A stretch of 64,000 bases of DNA. Source: Adiantum capillus-veneris. Its lineage: Eukaryota; Streptophyta; Polypodiopsida; Polypodiales; Pteridaceae. The notes beneath the pieces were generated by a model. That model made no database searches, had not been told where the DNA came from, and worked only from the letters and a program-made list of their open reading frames with translations. A program made the translations under genes and the position numbers. The stretch is taken from positions 23,178,491 to 23,242,490 of the forward strand of contig CM043942.1 of NCBI GenBank assembly GCA_014529385.2, given 5' to 3'. Positions 20,794 through 33,106 of this stretch are shown piece after piece (within the stretch, counting starts at the first letter, position 1; each line of letters opens with the position of its first letter).

Positions 20794-23210
20794 GATTCCC
20801 AGTGTTGCTGGGTTGTTGCTCTCCTAGTTGCTGATTGCTAGACCGCTGTCCTTCATGCTGGTCTGGCTAGTCTGCCTATGACTGATTTCTCCCAGTTGGC
20901 CCTGTATCACCAGTACCAGGTCCTGGAGGTGGAGATGGAGGAGAGGCATCATCATCATCATCATCATCATCATTATGCCCTTTGTTTGGTTCATCCTCCT
21001 CCTTCTCTGCTTCTTCTTCCTCCTTATCCTCATCTTCTTCGATGGTAGTCTGTTGTTCAATGTAATCAAGGATAGCTTGATTTGTCAGACCGCTGTTATA
21101 TTCAATAACTTTATCTTGCAAATCACTCTGCATCGTCTCCATAAGAGACTTCAAGTTATCCATATTGAAAACAGCATTGCCTGCTGGATTCAAGATCTCG
21201 GCTAGATTATTATAGATATATCTTTCTGTTAATGTGGCCTTCAGAGCATTGTGGCGGATCAGTAAAGAGTTGAACTCAACTCGCTTCATTCTCAGCATGG
21301 TTTTGAACCTATCAGCAGTGCGTTCTGCTTCAACCTTTTCTTCTTGCATGGTCTGCATCTCAGACTCTACCTTGGCTAGCTTACTTTGTAACTGCTGAAT
21401 GGTCCTATCTGAGTGAGCCTCAAGGATAGTGTGGCGCAGGTTCTGGGTTGCTCTCCCTTGCTCCAGCTTTTCAATCTGCTCCTCAGCCTCCCTTAATTCA
21501 ATCTTTACCTTAATTAGTTCATCTTCTGACCCTGCAGCATCCAGCATTTGTCCCATACAATTGACAATAGTATTCCATGATGACTGTATGAGTACTGAAC
21601 AACCATCATTAAGTGTTGCTGGGTCAGAATCAGTTGGCTCATAGACTTTGACAGGAGCCATATAAGGTAATGCAGCATAATCAGATTTCTGCAATAGGAG
21701 ACGTCCCTTGAGTGGATGAGTCTGCAGCTATTGTAACTTGTCTTTCTTTGTCAAGTACAGGGCTTCTTCACTGTATGGGATGGAGACTCGACCAAGTGGA
21801 TTTGGAGAAGCTGGGCCTTTGCCCTTATCAATCTGGTCTACTGACTGCTCAGGATTGGCCCTTTCTGACCGATCTTGTCCAGTACTGGTGGTTACTGAAA
21901 TCTAGCCTATTGACTGGTTGATTCCACTAGTGGTCTGGTCAGTCTGTTGTTCAGTCTGGCTAACTAGAGTCCTTTCAGTAGACACTGTTTTGACTTGACT
22001 TTCCAGCTGCTTCAAGAGAGTAGTGCTCTTAGTCAGTGTCGTCCTTGGCTTCTTTGAACTGCCAGCTTCATCTTGTTTAGCCTTCCTTTTCAGTCCAGTG
22101 GAAGTTGACTGACTTTCTGGCTCTTCTTCATCCGATGACAAGTCTACATTTTTGGATAGTGGAAACGGCTTCTGGCTCCAAGCCATTCTCACCTGATCAT
22201 GGGTGTCTAGAGCAGTCGCCCAGTACAGAAACTGCCAAATATACCAAGCCTTGAATACACTTTGAGATTTCAGCTTGGCAGTTTGCTGAAGCACATTGTG
22301 CGACAATATCTGGAAGAGGTTGATAGAGACTTTGGAATCCAGTCTTTTTGTTAGAAGCATGGCAAAAAGTTTCTCTGACACATATGTCGGGTTATTCTTT
22401 AGACTTACAGTTTCAGCCACAAATCGGTAGGTAGCGGGAGCTTCCAATCCTGCAACTGGAATCCCTTGCTCACTGGCTTTCCTTTTTCGCTTAGCAGCAT
22501 TATCCTCCTTCAGAGCTGCACTGATCTGCTCTGCAGTTGCTACAGATGGCTTGGGCCCGTTTGGCATATGGAATGCAAAAGCAATGCTTTCTGGTGTGAC
22601 AGACACCTTTTGGCCATAAATCACAGCACTGTCATCTTCAACATTGAAAGAGTCCAAGACTTGCCTTATGATGGCTATGTCAAACTCAATCCTCGTGGCT
22701 TGCAAAACCACATGCAAGTCCCACAGTTGGAGTAGAGCCTTAGCTTGCTCAGTAAACACATAGCGCTGAATTTTGCTGTGCGGAATGAGTGGAAGAGTTG
22801 CCTTTGTAGCAGTAATAAGAGCTTGGGTTTCGTCAATAGTGTCCTGCATCTTTTTTGACAGTTTCCTCCTACCCATGCACCATGAAGATGATGAAGCAGG
22901 TGAAGAAGAAGATGACTTACTTGATTCTTCAAAATCATATCCAGGTGTGGCTGGCAAAGTCAGACGACAATCCACGGTCTCCTCACAGGATGAGGTTTGC
23001 GACTGCAGTGAAGAAACTTCAGAGCTTAGCGATGGCGAGTGGACAACATGAGGTAAACGTCGCGCAGGGGATTTGCGAGGAAAAACGCCTACTCGCCTTA
23101 TTGTTATACACGTTCGCGCCATAAAAGCTCCACCACTTACCGTTCCTAGACTTCTGTGCACCGCAACTAACGTGGTAGACATGCATTGAACAAGACTTTC
23201 ACTCGTCATT
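20794..23210 (-). pseudogene. Extra ORF of element C downstream of pol, about 800 codons, unknown
   Basis: One minus-strand frame runs from an ATG near 23,207 (MTSESLVQCMSTTL) to the truncation at 20,794, broken only by TAG codons at 21,904, 21,730, 20,878 and 20,869. Order: Ser/Arg-rich basic N-terminus; Ser-rich linker; helical domain (FTEQAKALLQLWDLHVVLQA... FAFHMPNGPKP... FQILSHNVLQQTAKLKSQ); KRKR and KRKAK, possible nuclear-localisation signals; Gln/Thr-rich linker; long coiled coil (about 21,530-21,230, ELREAEEQIEKLEQ...); acidic Glu run and eight-Asp run; Pro-rich PPSPPPGPG; Gln-rich tail. It overlaps the end of pol by about 45 bp in another frame. Additional sense ORFs between integrase and 3' LTR are known from Tat-lineage plant elements; I cannot name this family. 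Confidence 0.7.
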
Positions 23211-23250
23211 GAAATGATTACCACTGATATTCCATCTGACCGTTGGTCCC

Positions 23251-24606
23251 CTAAAACTGATAACTTTGTCCCCAATGTTCTGATCCTGGTATAAGCCTGG
23301 CTTGGTCGTGCTGGTACTGGTCTGAAACTAGTTCTGGAACTGGAACTGGCTGCACATGAAAAAGTCCCAAGATAGTTGTTTCTGAAATTTCTTGGTCTTC
23401 AGCGCCCAGATCCTTAGTACCCTGTTCCTGGCAAGGCTCTCTAGCTTCTGAATAGTAGATCTTGATTTTAGCTCCATTATACACCCCTGGCAGTAGTAAT
23501 CCAGAGAGGTCTTTCAGTCTTACTGTACCGTTGGAGAAAATCCAGTCCACTTCGAATGGTCCTGCCCACGCTATCTTTAGATTCGGCTTCTTAGGACCCG
23601 ATTTGGACTGATATAGGAGTATTAGATCCCGTTTCTAAAACTCCCCAACCTTAATCCTTCTATCATGCCAATGTTTCCTTCTTTGCTGAACAATCTCCTG
23701 TTCCAGCATAGCCCGTTGTCTCAGTTCATCTAACTGGGTAAGCTCCTCCAATCGCTTCTTAAGATTGTGAATAAAATCTAACCCATGTTCTACAACCATT
23801 CTAAGACTTGGAATAACAAACTCCATAGGGACAACATCTTCAGTGCCATATACCATTCTGAATGGTGTTAATCCTATAGTGACCTTATAAGCTGTCGTGT
23901 ATGCCCATAAAGCAGTCTGAAGCTTCAAATCCCACTGGTCTGACTTTTTCTGCACAATCTTAGTGAGAATAGTCTTAATGGTCTTGTCACTGCTTTCAGC
24001 CTGTCCATTGCATCTAGAATAATAAGGTGTGGATTTTCGATGCTTACTGAAAGCATATCCATAAGGATCTCCACAGTGTCATTGATGAAGTGTGTCCCTT
24101 GATGTGACACAATCTCCACAGGACAACCATAGCGATAGACAATATTCTCAAATAGAAATCTTACAGTGGATTTGGCTATGTTGTTAAGAAGAGCCTTAGC
24201 TTCTACACACTTGGTTACATAGCAGGTAGCCATCACTATATACCTATTCTTCCTGGGAGTAACCTTCTTGAAAGGTCCCATAAAATCCAAACCCCATTTC
24301 ATGAAAACACCCAGTGGTTGTACTGGTGTTAAGGGAGTCATGTCTACAGCTGTGGGTCTACCCATTCTTTGACATATGTCACAAGTTTTGCAAAAACTTC
24401 TGACATCAAATATCAATTTTTGCCACCATAAACCAGCCTACAGAATCTTCTTGTAAGTAACATCAATAGAAAAGTGTCCACCAGATTCTCCATTATGCGC
24501 CTCTGAGATAACTTGCATTCTCCCCTCCATAGGCACACATCGGCGAAGAATACCATCAATACCTAATCTGTAGAGTGAGCCCCCAATGATGGTAAACTTT
24601 AAGCTT
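23251..24606 (-). pseudogene. Element C integrase
   Basis: Minus-strand order: GSLYRLGIDGILRRCVP, then the zinc-binding region (AHNGESGGHFSIDVTYKKIL..., CKTCDICQRMGR), then the catalytic core (MKWGLDFMGPF, with the middle Asp read as His in IVSHQGTHF). A frameshifted segment with NGQAESSDKT follows, then the C-terminal region (QTALWAYTTAYKVTIGLTPF; VDWIFSNGTVRLKDLSG), ending at TAG 23,251. In-frame TAGs at 24,440 and 23,637 plus the lost catalytic Asp inactivate it. Confidence 0.8.
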
Positions 24607-24610
24607 TTAA

Positions 24611-25967
24611 CACTAGGTTGGTAACCTAACAGGACATAAAAGTGTCCTTTCAGGGTTTTGAAAAAAACCTCCAAAACCATAGTAGATCCACTCATTTTGT
24701 AAAATCCTTTCATGAGGTTATAGTTCAAGGCCTACTACACATGTAAAAAATAAGAAACTTGTAAAATTTCTCATCTTTTGGTCACACCAAGCCTCCAAAG
24801 TTGATGGACCAGTACATTTTCATCAAAACAGTCATTTCTTACGTTTTGTTGCATAAAAATAAGATTAGGGATTTTTGTAGGACTTGAGATAAATTCCCTG
24901 GTTAACTTAAATGGGTTGGTGACCAGAACATATGATTGCTTCTCACTCACTATTTTTTGTTTTGCCAAAAGAAATAGGTACAAAAAATTTGAATTTTTAC
25001 CATTCTGCAAACCTATCATCAAAGTTTCTATAGCCACGCTCAATACAAATAATATATGCATGTTTTCTTAGTTCCCTATTGTTCTTTAGGTTCATAAGGA
25101 GCCATGGAGCATGTCAAAAGAATATTACATCTCTTACCAAGGGGAATCTTGGGGACAAAGATGAAGTGCTAAATACAGCAAACATAAAAAATCTGGGTTC
25201 AACATTATGAGTTGTAGAATCCCATAGAAACTATTCAATATCTAGCCAAATTTGATCCTTATGACTAGATATGGTTACTACCTACAAAATGCATGTAGTT
25301 GTCACAAGAAACTAACAATATTGAAAAAGCTATACTTGATATACTAGAATGTTTCGTTTTCTTCTATAATTGAAAAAATCAATCATCGTTGTCTACTATG
25401 CAAAATAGGGTATTAGGTGCCCCAAAACTCAAGGAATATTAGCTTTATGTTACAATATGCAACATAGAAAATCAAAACTGCATTTGGATATCATGAAAGC
25501 CACCAAAAAAATCATAGAAGAGCTAAAATTGGCCAAAAAACAAGATTTGACAATTTTTGTAATTTGGTCATAACTTACAACTTTAACATTTATTTCTCCC
25601 TAGAAGCATCAGGACATGTTGAGGACTACTAAAGATAGTTCTCTAGCATTATAGACCTCACAAACATGAATTCTAGAGTGGTATAGTTGCAAAAAGTTGA
25701 AAAAAACCAAAAACAGGACCCGTTTTTTCACACAGTTTAGTTTGTGAAATGTTGTGCAAGGACAAGGTTAAAGATGGAATTGATATTCCAAAAAAATGTC
25801 GAGTTTTTTTTAGCTCATGAGACAAATTTCTAGATAGATAGCACCCCAAAATCCATTTTGAAACTCTTGACATAATTCAAGGAAAATGGTCACTTAACAG
25901 GACATAAAAGTGTCCTAGGACATAAAAGTGTCCCAGAACATAAAAGTGTCCCATTACCAACCTAGTG
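24611..25967. mobile_element. Non-autonomous DNA transposon, TTAA-flanked, CACTA ends
   Basis: A 1,357-bp insertion in element C. Termini are perfect 14-bp inverted repeats (CACTAGGTTGGTAA / TTACCAACCTAGTG), and both sides carry TTAA (24,607-24,610 and 25,968-25,971). Keeping one TTAA restores the pol frame exactly. Inside both ends is a near-palindromic motif, GGACATAAAAGTGTCC: once at the left (about 24,632) and three times at the right (about 25,898-25,951). The interior is AT-rich without a transposase. TTAA targets suggest piggyBac-like biology; CACTA ends suggest En/Spm with a 3-bp TSD (TTA or TAA) and one asymmetric base. The sequence does not decide between them. Confidence 0.85.
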
Positions 25968-25971
25968 TTAA

Positions 25972-27949
25972 TGACCAGAGCCTTCTTCTAGTTTTGCTTC
26001 CAATCATTTGGGAAACCACCCTGAGAAAGAAACTGATATACTTCATATAATTCAGGATAAACTGATTCTACCGCTTCCAGCTGAAATAATGTAGCATCCA
26101 CTGGTTCGTCTCTTAAAGACACTTTAGAATAGCCCTCCGTACTCCTAGAGAGGAGATCAACGCCACAGTGGTTCTTGCCAGGTTTATGGAAAATCCAAAA
26201 TTCAAATTCGATAAGGAACATCATCCATCGTATTAGCCTGCCTTGAATAATGACTTTATTAATCAAGAATAATAGGGCCTGATGATCCACATAGAAATGA
26301 AACAATTTGCCTAGCACATAATGACTGAATTTTGTAGCACTAAAAACCATCCCTAGAGCTTCTTGTTCAGTGGTTGTATAACCTTGTTCAGCCTGGCTGA
26401 ATCTGCGACTGGCAAAGTAGACAAGATAGTCAGTCCTTCCATCTGGTTGGGCTAGTATCGCCCCCATCGCCAGCCCCGAAGCATCCACATGTACATGGAA
26501 GATAACATCCCAATTTGGTTACCGAAGAACTGGTTTATTGATAATGACACTTTTTAAGTTCTGGAAACTTTCCTCACACTCAGCAATCCAATTGAACTTG
26601 CTGGCTTTCTTTGTGAGCTCATACAGTGGTAAAGCTTGGGATGCAAATTTATGCACAAATCTTATGTAAAAGTTAATATATCCGAAGAAAGAACTTAACT
26701 CAGATGCATTCCTGGGTGCCTTGGCCTGCTGAACGCACTGGATCTTGTCGTTGGCCATTTCTATTCCATTGCGGGATACCACACGTCCTAGTAGTTGTCC
26801 TTTCCAGACTAGAAAAACAGATTTAAATGGATTCAGACAAATCCGCTTCTCCTGACAACGCTTAAAAACCATTTCCAGGAATAGTAAATGCCGTTCCTTA
26901 GCTGAATATACAGTGAAATTGTCCATGAATATGGCAAGGAACCGATGAAGAAACTAATTGAATATCTCCATCATACACCGCTGGAAAGTGGCTGGTGCAT
27001 TGCATAGTCCAAATGGCATTATAAGATACATAAATGCTCCCCACTCTGTGATGAAAGTGGTCTTCCCCCGATCCTCAGGAGAAATTTGTAATTGGTTGTA
27101 GCCACTATATCCATCCATAAAACTGTACATCTCATACCCTGCAATCTCATCAAGCAACATGTCTGTGAAGGGTAATGGAAATGGATCCTTGATGGTTTGA
27201 GCGTTGAGTTTCCTATAATCCACACATACTCTCAACTTCCCATTCTTCTTGGGAACAACTACAGTAGGAAACAACCAATCGCTACTAACTACTTCAGTGA
27301 TGAACCCAGCTTTGAGAAGGTTATCAATCTCTTCCTTGACCTTCTTAGCATAATTGGGATTCATTATGTACCACTGCAGTCTCACTGGCCTGGTATCTAG
27401 CTTCAGTGGTATCCTGTGCTGGCAGACCTCTGGATCCACCCCTTTCAGATCAGTGTGTTCCCAGGAAAATACATCTTTGTAATGCTGGAACATTCTGCGT
27501 GCTTTCTCCTTCATTGTAGGGTTGGCATGTTTGTTAACTTTGATCATTCTAGGGTTGTCTTCAGAGCCTAGATTCCATACCTCGATCTCTTGGTCATCTG
27601 GGAGTAACCAGTTAGGCCCACCGCCTTTTCTCTTGGTTGACTCTTCAGCGTAATCCCAAGATGGCCCTTTGATTTCCAAATCACTATTCTGATTTGTCGT
27701 GTCCTCCCTAGAATGTGCTGGCTCATTTGGCGTGTTGGATTCAATGGATCCTTTCGGCCTTCCAGTTAACTGAAGTGAACGTTCTCTTGAATTGAGTTCA
27801 GTAAACTGAGTAAACTGGTCTGGGAACTGCTTCTTTTGTTTGTCAGCTTGCTCCTTGTTCAGTAGAGCTGCATTAAGATCAATTTCGGCTAAGGGAAAAA
27901 TATTTAGAGCTTCTAACATCCTTTCAATCTTCTTGATCTTATACTTCTA
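25972..27949 (-). pseudogene. Element C reverse transcriptase and RNase H
   Basis: Minus-strand RT motifs in order: KAGFITEVVSSDWLFPTVVV, VPKKNGKLRVCVDYRKLNAQ, MYSFMDGYSGYNQL, MPFGLCNAPATFQRCM. The active site reads FMDNFTVYS (second Asp to Asn). Then the connection (FFGYINFYIRFVHKFA) and RNase H (VHVDASGLAMGAILAQPDGR, TTTEQEALGMVFSATKFSHY, FYVDHQALLFLINK, CGVDLLSRS). In-frame stops: TAG 26,956, TAA 26,521, TAG 25,990. The frame runs on through the right-hand B2 junction into the protease at 39,941. Confidence 0.9.
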
Positions 27950-28250
27950 TGTTAACCCTCACGCACATTCCTATCACTTAAGACGGACGCCGTATTACTT
28001 ATTTGGTAGAGTCAGGTACCGGGCTTGTTGATCCAATAAGAAAAGGGTAAGAGTGATCGCTGATGAGAGGTTCACTTTAACTGGAACATTCAAGGGATTA
28101 GTTGGCTAAGCATGGGCGCCCAAGTGTGAATGGGGCGAGCTCATATAAAAGTCAACTAAACCTAAATTTCACTCATTCTCTATTTGTGCAATTGAAGAGT
28201 GCTCTTGCTCCATCTCCATCTTCTTCTTCTTCATCTCCTTGTGTGTGTGT

Positions 28251-28302
<52 letters not shown>

Positions 28303-28525
28303 ATTGCGGCGGCACGACGGTTGAGGGGTGGCATAGCGGCGTCTCCCTCTTCTTCGCGGCGAGGAATCCTCCAGGACAGCAAGCGTAGAGCGGTGAGTGA
28401 CACACCATCATCTTCTTTGAGCTTACTAGTTTAGGCTAGTCGCGTGCTTGAAGCTTCACTATCTATGGCTCGCACATAGTGTATTGGCAAGTTCCTTGCA
28501 TTGACACGTGCGACATACGTGCACA
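27950..28525 (+). mobile_element. 5' LTR of B2
   Basis: TGTTAACCCTC...GCACA, 576 bp. TATA box ATATAAAAG at 28,143-28,151; (GA)n at about 28,255-28,300 in the transcribed part. Confidence 0.92.
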
Positions 28526-28529
28526 TTTT

Positions 28530-28547
28530 TGGCGTCGTTGCCGGGGA
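28530..28547 (+). other. Primer binding site of B2, tRNA-Asp type
   Basis: TGGCGTCGTTGCCGGGGA, one mismatch to the tRNA-Asp complement, four bases after the LTR. Confidence 0.88.
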
Positions 28548-29282
28548 ATGCCATACACTAAGCTTGAATGGCACTCTGTGCTTCTTTTGTGGTGCAATTT
28601 CAATTGTAGGAAAGGTAGGGAAGGAAGGTGTGTTAGTTGAGAAGAAGGATTTTGTTTTTACTACTATGCATTTCTTTGTTCATGAAGTTTTGAAAGGTAT
28701 TGTGTTTTGTTTTCTTTGTGATAAAGTGTTAGTATTAAGGTTGTTAGTTCTGTGTAATGTAAAGTACAACAAGTAGGAAGTAGATCTGTTAGAGCTAATG
28801 AAGTGTGTTAGTGTGTAACAGTAAGTGTATTAGTTGTAAGTAGGTAGGTAGAGTGTGTATGTGCTCGCGCGTAGGCCGCGGTGACCTTATCCCAAAAAAA
28901 TAAAAAATAAAAAATATTTTTTTAAAAAAAATTTAAAGGTAGGACCGGGATCGGGAATATCTCCCATACCCAAGCCCAAGCTCACGCTCATGCCTCAATT
29001 GCCCTTTAAAATTACGTATTTTAGCTTCACACGTCGCTATTGACTTTTTTGAGGACCAACGGAGCTTCAGGTGACCGAACGTTGTGCTATAAAGCACACC
29101 GCAACCCTCTGAGTGATACGCTCATTTTGAGCTATCACACACTTTAATTAAAAAAACCGATCATCAAAAAACATAAAAAAAAACGAGTGAAAACGGACGT
29201 CTAAAAAAGTAAGCGGTTAATCTTTGAGGTTATTTGCCGACACTTGTAGGGTGCCAAAGGCACATGCATCTGCGTTGGTCGT
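28548..29282 (+). other. Leader of B2
   Basis: Non-coding and collinear with B1's leader, including the GC patch, A-run and conserved GAGGACCAACGGAGCTTC. Confidence 0.6.
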
Positions 29283-30473
29283 GTGCTAGAGACAGAGCAA
29301 CTAGAGAGAATTTTGACTTACTCGAGTTCTCAATATCCACCTACCTTAGGTTCCGGGCCCTCGGCGGGGACCCAAGGTAGTACAAACCAAGATCTGAACA
29401 TAGTGGCTAGTGACTCTTCCTCTGACTACGACGTCATGGAGGGTTTCCCAATGCCTAATCCCGATAGCTCAAGCCAAAACATGCATGCCATGGGCCCGCG
29501 GTCCAGGCCGAGCGTGCTTAGCCGCTTGAAGGAAACCTTTAGTAGAGCCACTCGCTCCGAACATAGTGCTAATGATGTAAATGAGGGGGGTGGGGAAGTA
29601 AATTCTCCATTCATGACCAACATAGACCCTACTCCCTTAGAGAATGTGTACATGAATACTTCATTCATTGCACCTCCTGACTCTTCAGAGCTATTCCCCT
29701 TTGATTTTACATTACCTAATGGTAGTAGCCTTGCCGAAGTGCAAGAGGTTGAGCGGTATATCCTTGTAGTAAGGGAAAATGAAATTGAGAGCTTACGCAA
29801 GGCGGAGCAACGAAGAGAGTTAAAATCAAAAGCTCCTATGTCAATATCTTTGCTAGGAGAGCAATTGAGTGCTCCTAACTTAACAACCGATAAGGGCCAA
29901 CCCCTAGAAAGCAACATTGCATCTAGCTCAAAGGACACCCCTAGCACCTCAATTCTAGAAGGAGCGTTCTTAAATGACAACTAGGAGTACGAACTACAAA
30001 CGTAAACTCTGACCAACCTATACACAAGTCACACCTATCATGTGGGTTGATTAGATGTCCTACAATCCACAATGTGTGCTACTAGTGTGGAGGATCAACA
30101 ACAAAGAGTTTGTGAGGTCATCCATAGGGTGATTGAGTTAGAGAGACAGAACAAGGGGATCCACATGCCTTCAAGGGGTCTCATGAGATTCTTGGATACA
30201 AGGAAGGCTAAACAACCAACCTTATCGCAAATGGAGACTCCCTCGGTAAGTCCGATAGATCCTCCATATGTTGTTTCGCAAGGGGTCTCAGTGCAATCTG
30301 AGTCCACAAGTAATAGCTTTACCTTTCCAAGTCTAGCTCATCTTTCCCTTGATGACACCACGGCTACCATGCCTACCCCAATGATGGGCATGCCGAGAAA
30401 CACGCCATGGACCTCATTTGTTAGTAAAGCACCGCTACATGGTAGCTCAATACATGGTAGTCATTTATTGCTT
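29283..30473 (+). pseudogene. B2 gag, N-terminal part with central deletion
   Basis: It matches B1 13,450-14,583: acidic Ser-rich start, charged helix (RENEIESLRKAEQRRELKSK), then MCATSVEDQQQRVCEVIHRV and the Pro/Thr/Met linker. The frame ends at TAG 29,984, where B1 has TGG (Trp). After about 30,455 the sequence jumps to the position of B1 15,937, removing about 1.35 kb with the whole capsid-like region. This copy cannot make its own capsid. Confidence 0.78.
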
Positions 30474-30962
30474 GTTTGGAAGGCTATGAGGAAGATATAG
30501 ACCCTAATATTGCCTATGGGATGGATGTGCTTGAAGAAAGTCCACAATACTACGCGGAAGACTATTGGGGACAAGTCAAACCTGTCTATCAAATAGCTGC
30601 TCTTGCTGCAAGAGGCCAAAATATCAATTACATTGCCAAGAGACCGCCTCTTCAATGCTATGAGTGTGGAGGTCCATATCGTGTGGCCGAGTGTCCTATT
30701 AGGCTACAAAAGAAACGCCACACTAATGCAAACCAATCAAGCGAGCAAGTCTACAATGCCGATACTCATGTGTAATCGATGTGGCATAGATCATTTGATT
30801 GCCCAATGTCCGAACAATCCAAATGCGCCAAAGATCATTCCATTAAACTTGATTGAGGTTACCAAGGAGCCATCACAAAGTACACCTGTGGTACCAGTAA
30901 ACGTACTCACACAATCGATGCTCCAAAAACAAATTATATTCTTGAGGAAAGAGACATGACAT
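30474..30962 (+). pseudogene. B2 nucleocapsid, two zinc knuckles in different frames
   Basis: Frame one has CYECGGPYRVAEC (His position Tyr). The overlapping second frame (30,603-30,959) has CNRCGIDHLIAQC. It has the same frame offset as B1 and about 2% difference from it. From 30,963 to 31,516 there is decayed gag-pro linker with several stops (for example DDPVYMNDDEEDSN). Confidence 0.7.
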
Positions 30963-31516
30963 CAATTGCCCAATCTCAAAAAAAGAAGAAAACACGAAGG
31001 AAGAGATCGCAAAAAGTAGCGAAGTAAGACCCCAGTTCAAAGACCAACAAAGGGACTGGTGATGACCCCGTATATATGAACGACGATGAAGAGGATTCTA
31101 ATTCAGGTGAAACCATGGAGACCAAAACGACCACTAAGATAGAAACCAACAAGGAAGATCTTCATGAGCCACAATGGTTAGGATCCAAGAAGAAAATATG
31201 AACTTATCCAAACCCTACACAGGAGATCGAGCGAGTCAAGCAATGAGTTTGGTTGAAGAGACCTAAAGGGATCTAGAATTAGCGCCTAGGTAGATCCAGA
31301 TTACAGACACAATGTTCTTTATGTAACAACAACCTCACCAAGTCCATAGACCCTTAGCCATACATAGTGTCATCCAAGAAGAAAGTGACTTAAAGTCATG
31401 GGAAAGTGGGCATACTCACTTCTTGATGGAAATAATGTTTACAGAGGGACTACCTGATCCTATCGAAGAAATGTGAGATCACATCTTCCCCATGTCAAGG
31501 GACTGAAGCCCAAAAG

Positions 31517-32398
31517 GTGCCGTTAAACATTGCCAAATTGATGGATTTCATGTCTTCAGAAGTTAAAACCACCATCATGCCCAAACTATATAAAGACCCT
31601 AAGCTAGTCTCAGCTCTTCGAGCTTTCCTCAATGGAGAACTGAAGTTTGGGCTACCACAATTTGCACAGATGGATGGAGTTGGGGAGATGCCAATAGAGG
31701 AGGAACACTTAGATCCACAACCCAACCTAGATGAGAACCTTGTGGTAGAAATACATGTTAACAAGTTGGGACAATACTTTGAGGGAGACGAATCCAATGC
31801 AACCATACCAATCACTACTAAGGGATTAATTGTGAAGGGAATCCTTGATGGTGGCACTGGGGTTAGCATTGTGACTAAAAATTGTTATGAAACTATGGGA
31901 AGACCTCACCTTGCGACCACAATCATAGTAGTGAAGATGGCCAATGGGTCTATTGTTAAACCTATTGGGATGCTAGAAGATCTCAAGATCAAGGTCTTTG
32001 GACATAAAATAAGGATTACCTTCATTGTTATGGATTTCTCCAAACACACTATGGCATCGGAGATGATCTTAGGACGTCCTTTCATGAGGGAAGCAAAAAT
32101 GATGCATGAGTGGTCTAAAAACCATGTCTACTTGCAGTTCCAAGATTCCGTCATTCGAGTGGATCTTGTGACTGGTCAAGCACATCCTCTAGGAAACGGG
32201 TTTATAATTGATCATAGATCTAACACCACAGCTCACTCGGCCCCATTGCAGTATTGTTACTTGTGTAAAGCGGACATTGATGTTGGGGAAGATTCTCCTT
32301 ATACGGATGTACTACCTGGGATGACTGAGTCGGACAATGTGAATTGGGTCCACCTAGCAACAACCATAGACAATTGGGGAAATAGGGGAACGACCTAG
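31517..32398 (+). CDS. B2 retropepsin-like aspartic protease ORF
   Basis: 293 codons, almost identical to the B1 protease (differences include F3L, S18P and V to A near the end). Active-site motif ILDGGTGVSIV and closing motif MILGRPFMREA. It would process Gag-Pol. The open frame is intact while most of B2 is broken, and it lies in the block shared with B1. Confidence 0.75.
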   Translation: MPLNIAKLMDFMSSEVKTTIMPKLYKDPKLVSALRAFLNGELKFGLPQFAQMDGVGEMPIEEEHLDPQPNLDENLVVEIHVNKLGQYFEGDESNATIPITTKGLIVKGILDGGTGVSIVTKNCYETMGRPHLATTIIVVKMANGSIVKPIGMLEDLKIKVFGHKIRITFIVMDFSKHTMASEMILGRPFMREAKMMHEWSKNHVYLQFQDSVIRVDLVTGQAHPLGNGFIIDHRSNTTAHSAPLQYCYLCKADIDVGEDSPYTDVLPGMTESDNVNWVHLATTIDNWGNRGTT

Positions 32399-32489
32399 GT
32401 AACACCTGAGGGGGATAAAATGCCACCACTCGTACCCTTAAATATGCTGGAAGCAATGCAATAGCTTCTGATGACCTACAAGATGAAGG

Positions 32490-32992
32490 TTGACTGGCAT
32501 TGGAACGAGTAGCGCCTCACAAGACTATAGCCCACATGATTTGGAGTCAGAATTATCAATTGAGATTGACTCTGAGGACAAAGAATCTGAGTTAAATCTT
32601 AGTGCAAATGTGGGGACAAACCATTCAGAGCCTAGTGGTACCCTAGATGACAATCTATCCAAGGGAGTAGAAGACACAAGTAGTGATTCATCTAGTGACT
32701 CTTCATTGGAGATCGGCCTAATCGAAAATTAAACAAGAAGAGTAAGAGATATAAGAGGCGACGATATCGAGCAAATGTGTGTGCTAGAATAAATGAAAAG
32801 AAATCTACTGCAGAATGGCTTAATTATATAGAGGCATGTGATGCTCATCGGAAGTTGGTAGATAATTGGGGTAAATACCTTCAAAGTGTTATCTGGTGTA
32901 GTCCACAATCCATTGACATTGCACAACTAGAGGCTACAGAGAAGCCAAAGTTGAGCCGTACCGTAAGGAGATGAAAAAATTGAGAGTTAGTT
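32490..32992 (+). pseudogene. B2 acidic linker between protease and RT
   Basis: Two adjoining frames: an acidic Ser/Asp/Glu stretch (HDLESELSIEIDSEDKES; DTSSDSSSDSSLEIG), then a basic/helical part (RANVCARINEKKSTAEWLNY). No domain recognised. B1 lacks this and everything up to about 36,640. Confidence 0.5.
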
Positions 32993-33106
32993 CAACAACA
33001 AAAGGAATCGGAAGTGAAATCATAGTCCACAGAACAACAAGAGCCCAGAAACTTACACCCTGCACCTGAACATTTCAAATCCTATACCACAGAGGAACGT
33101 AAGGTT

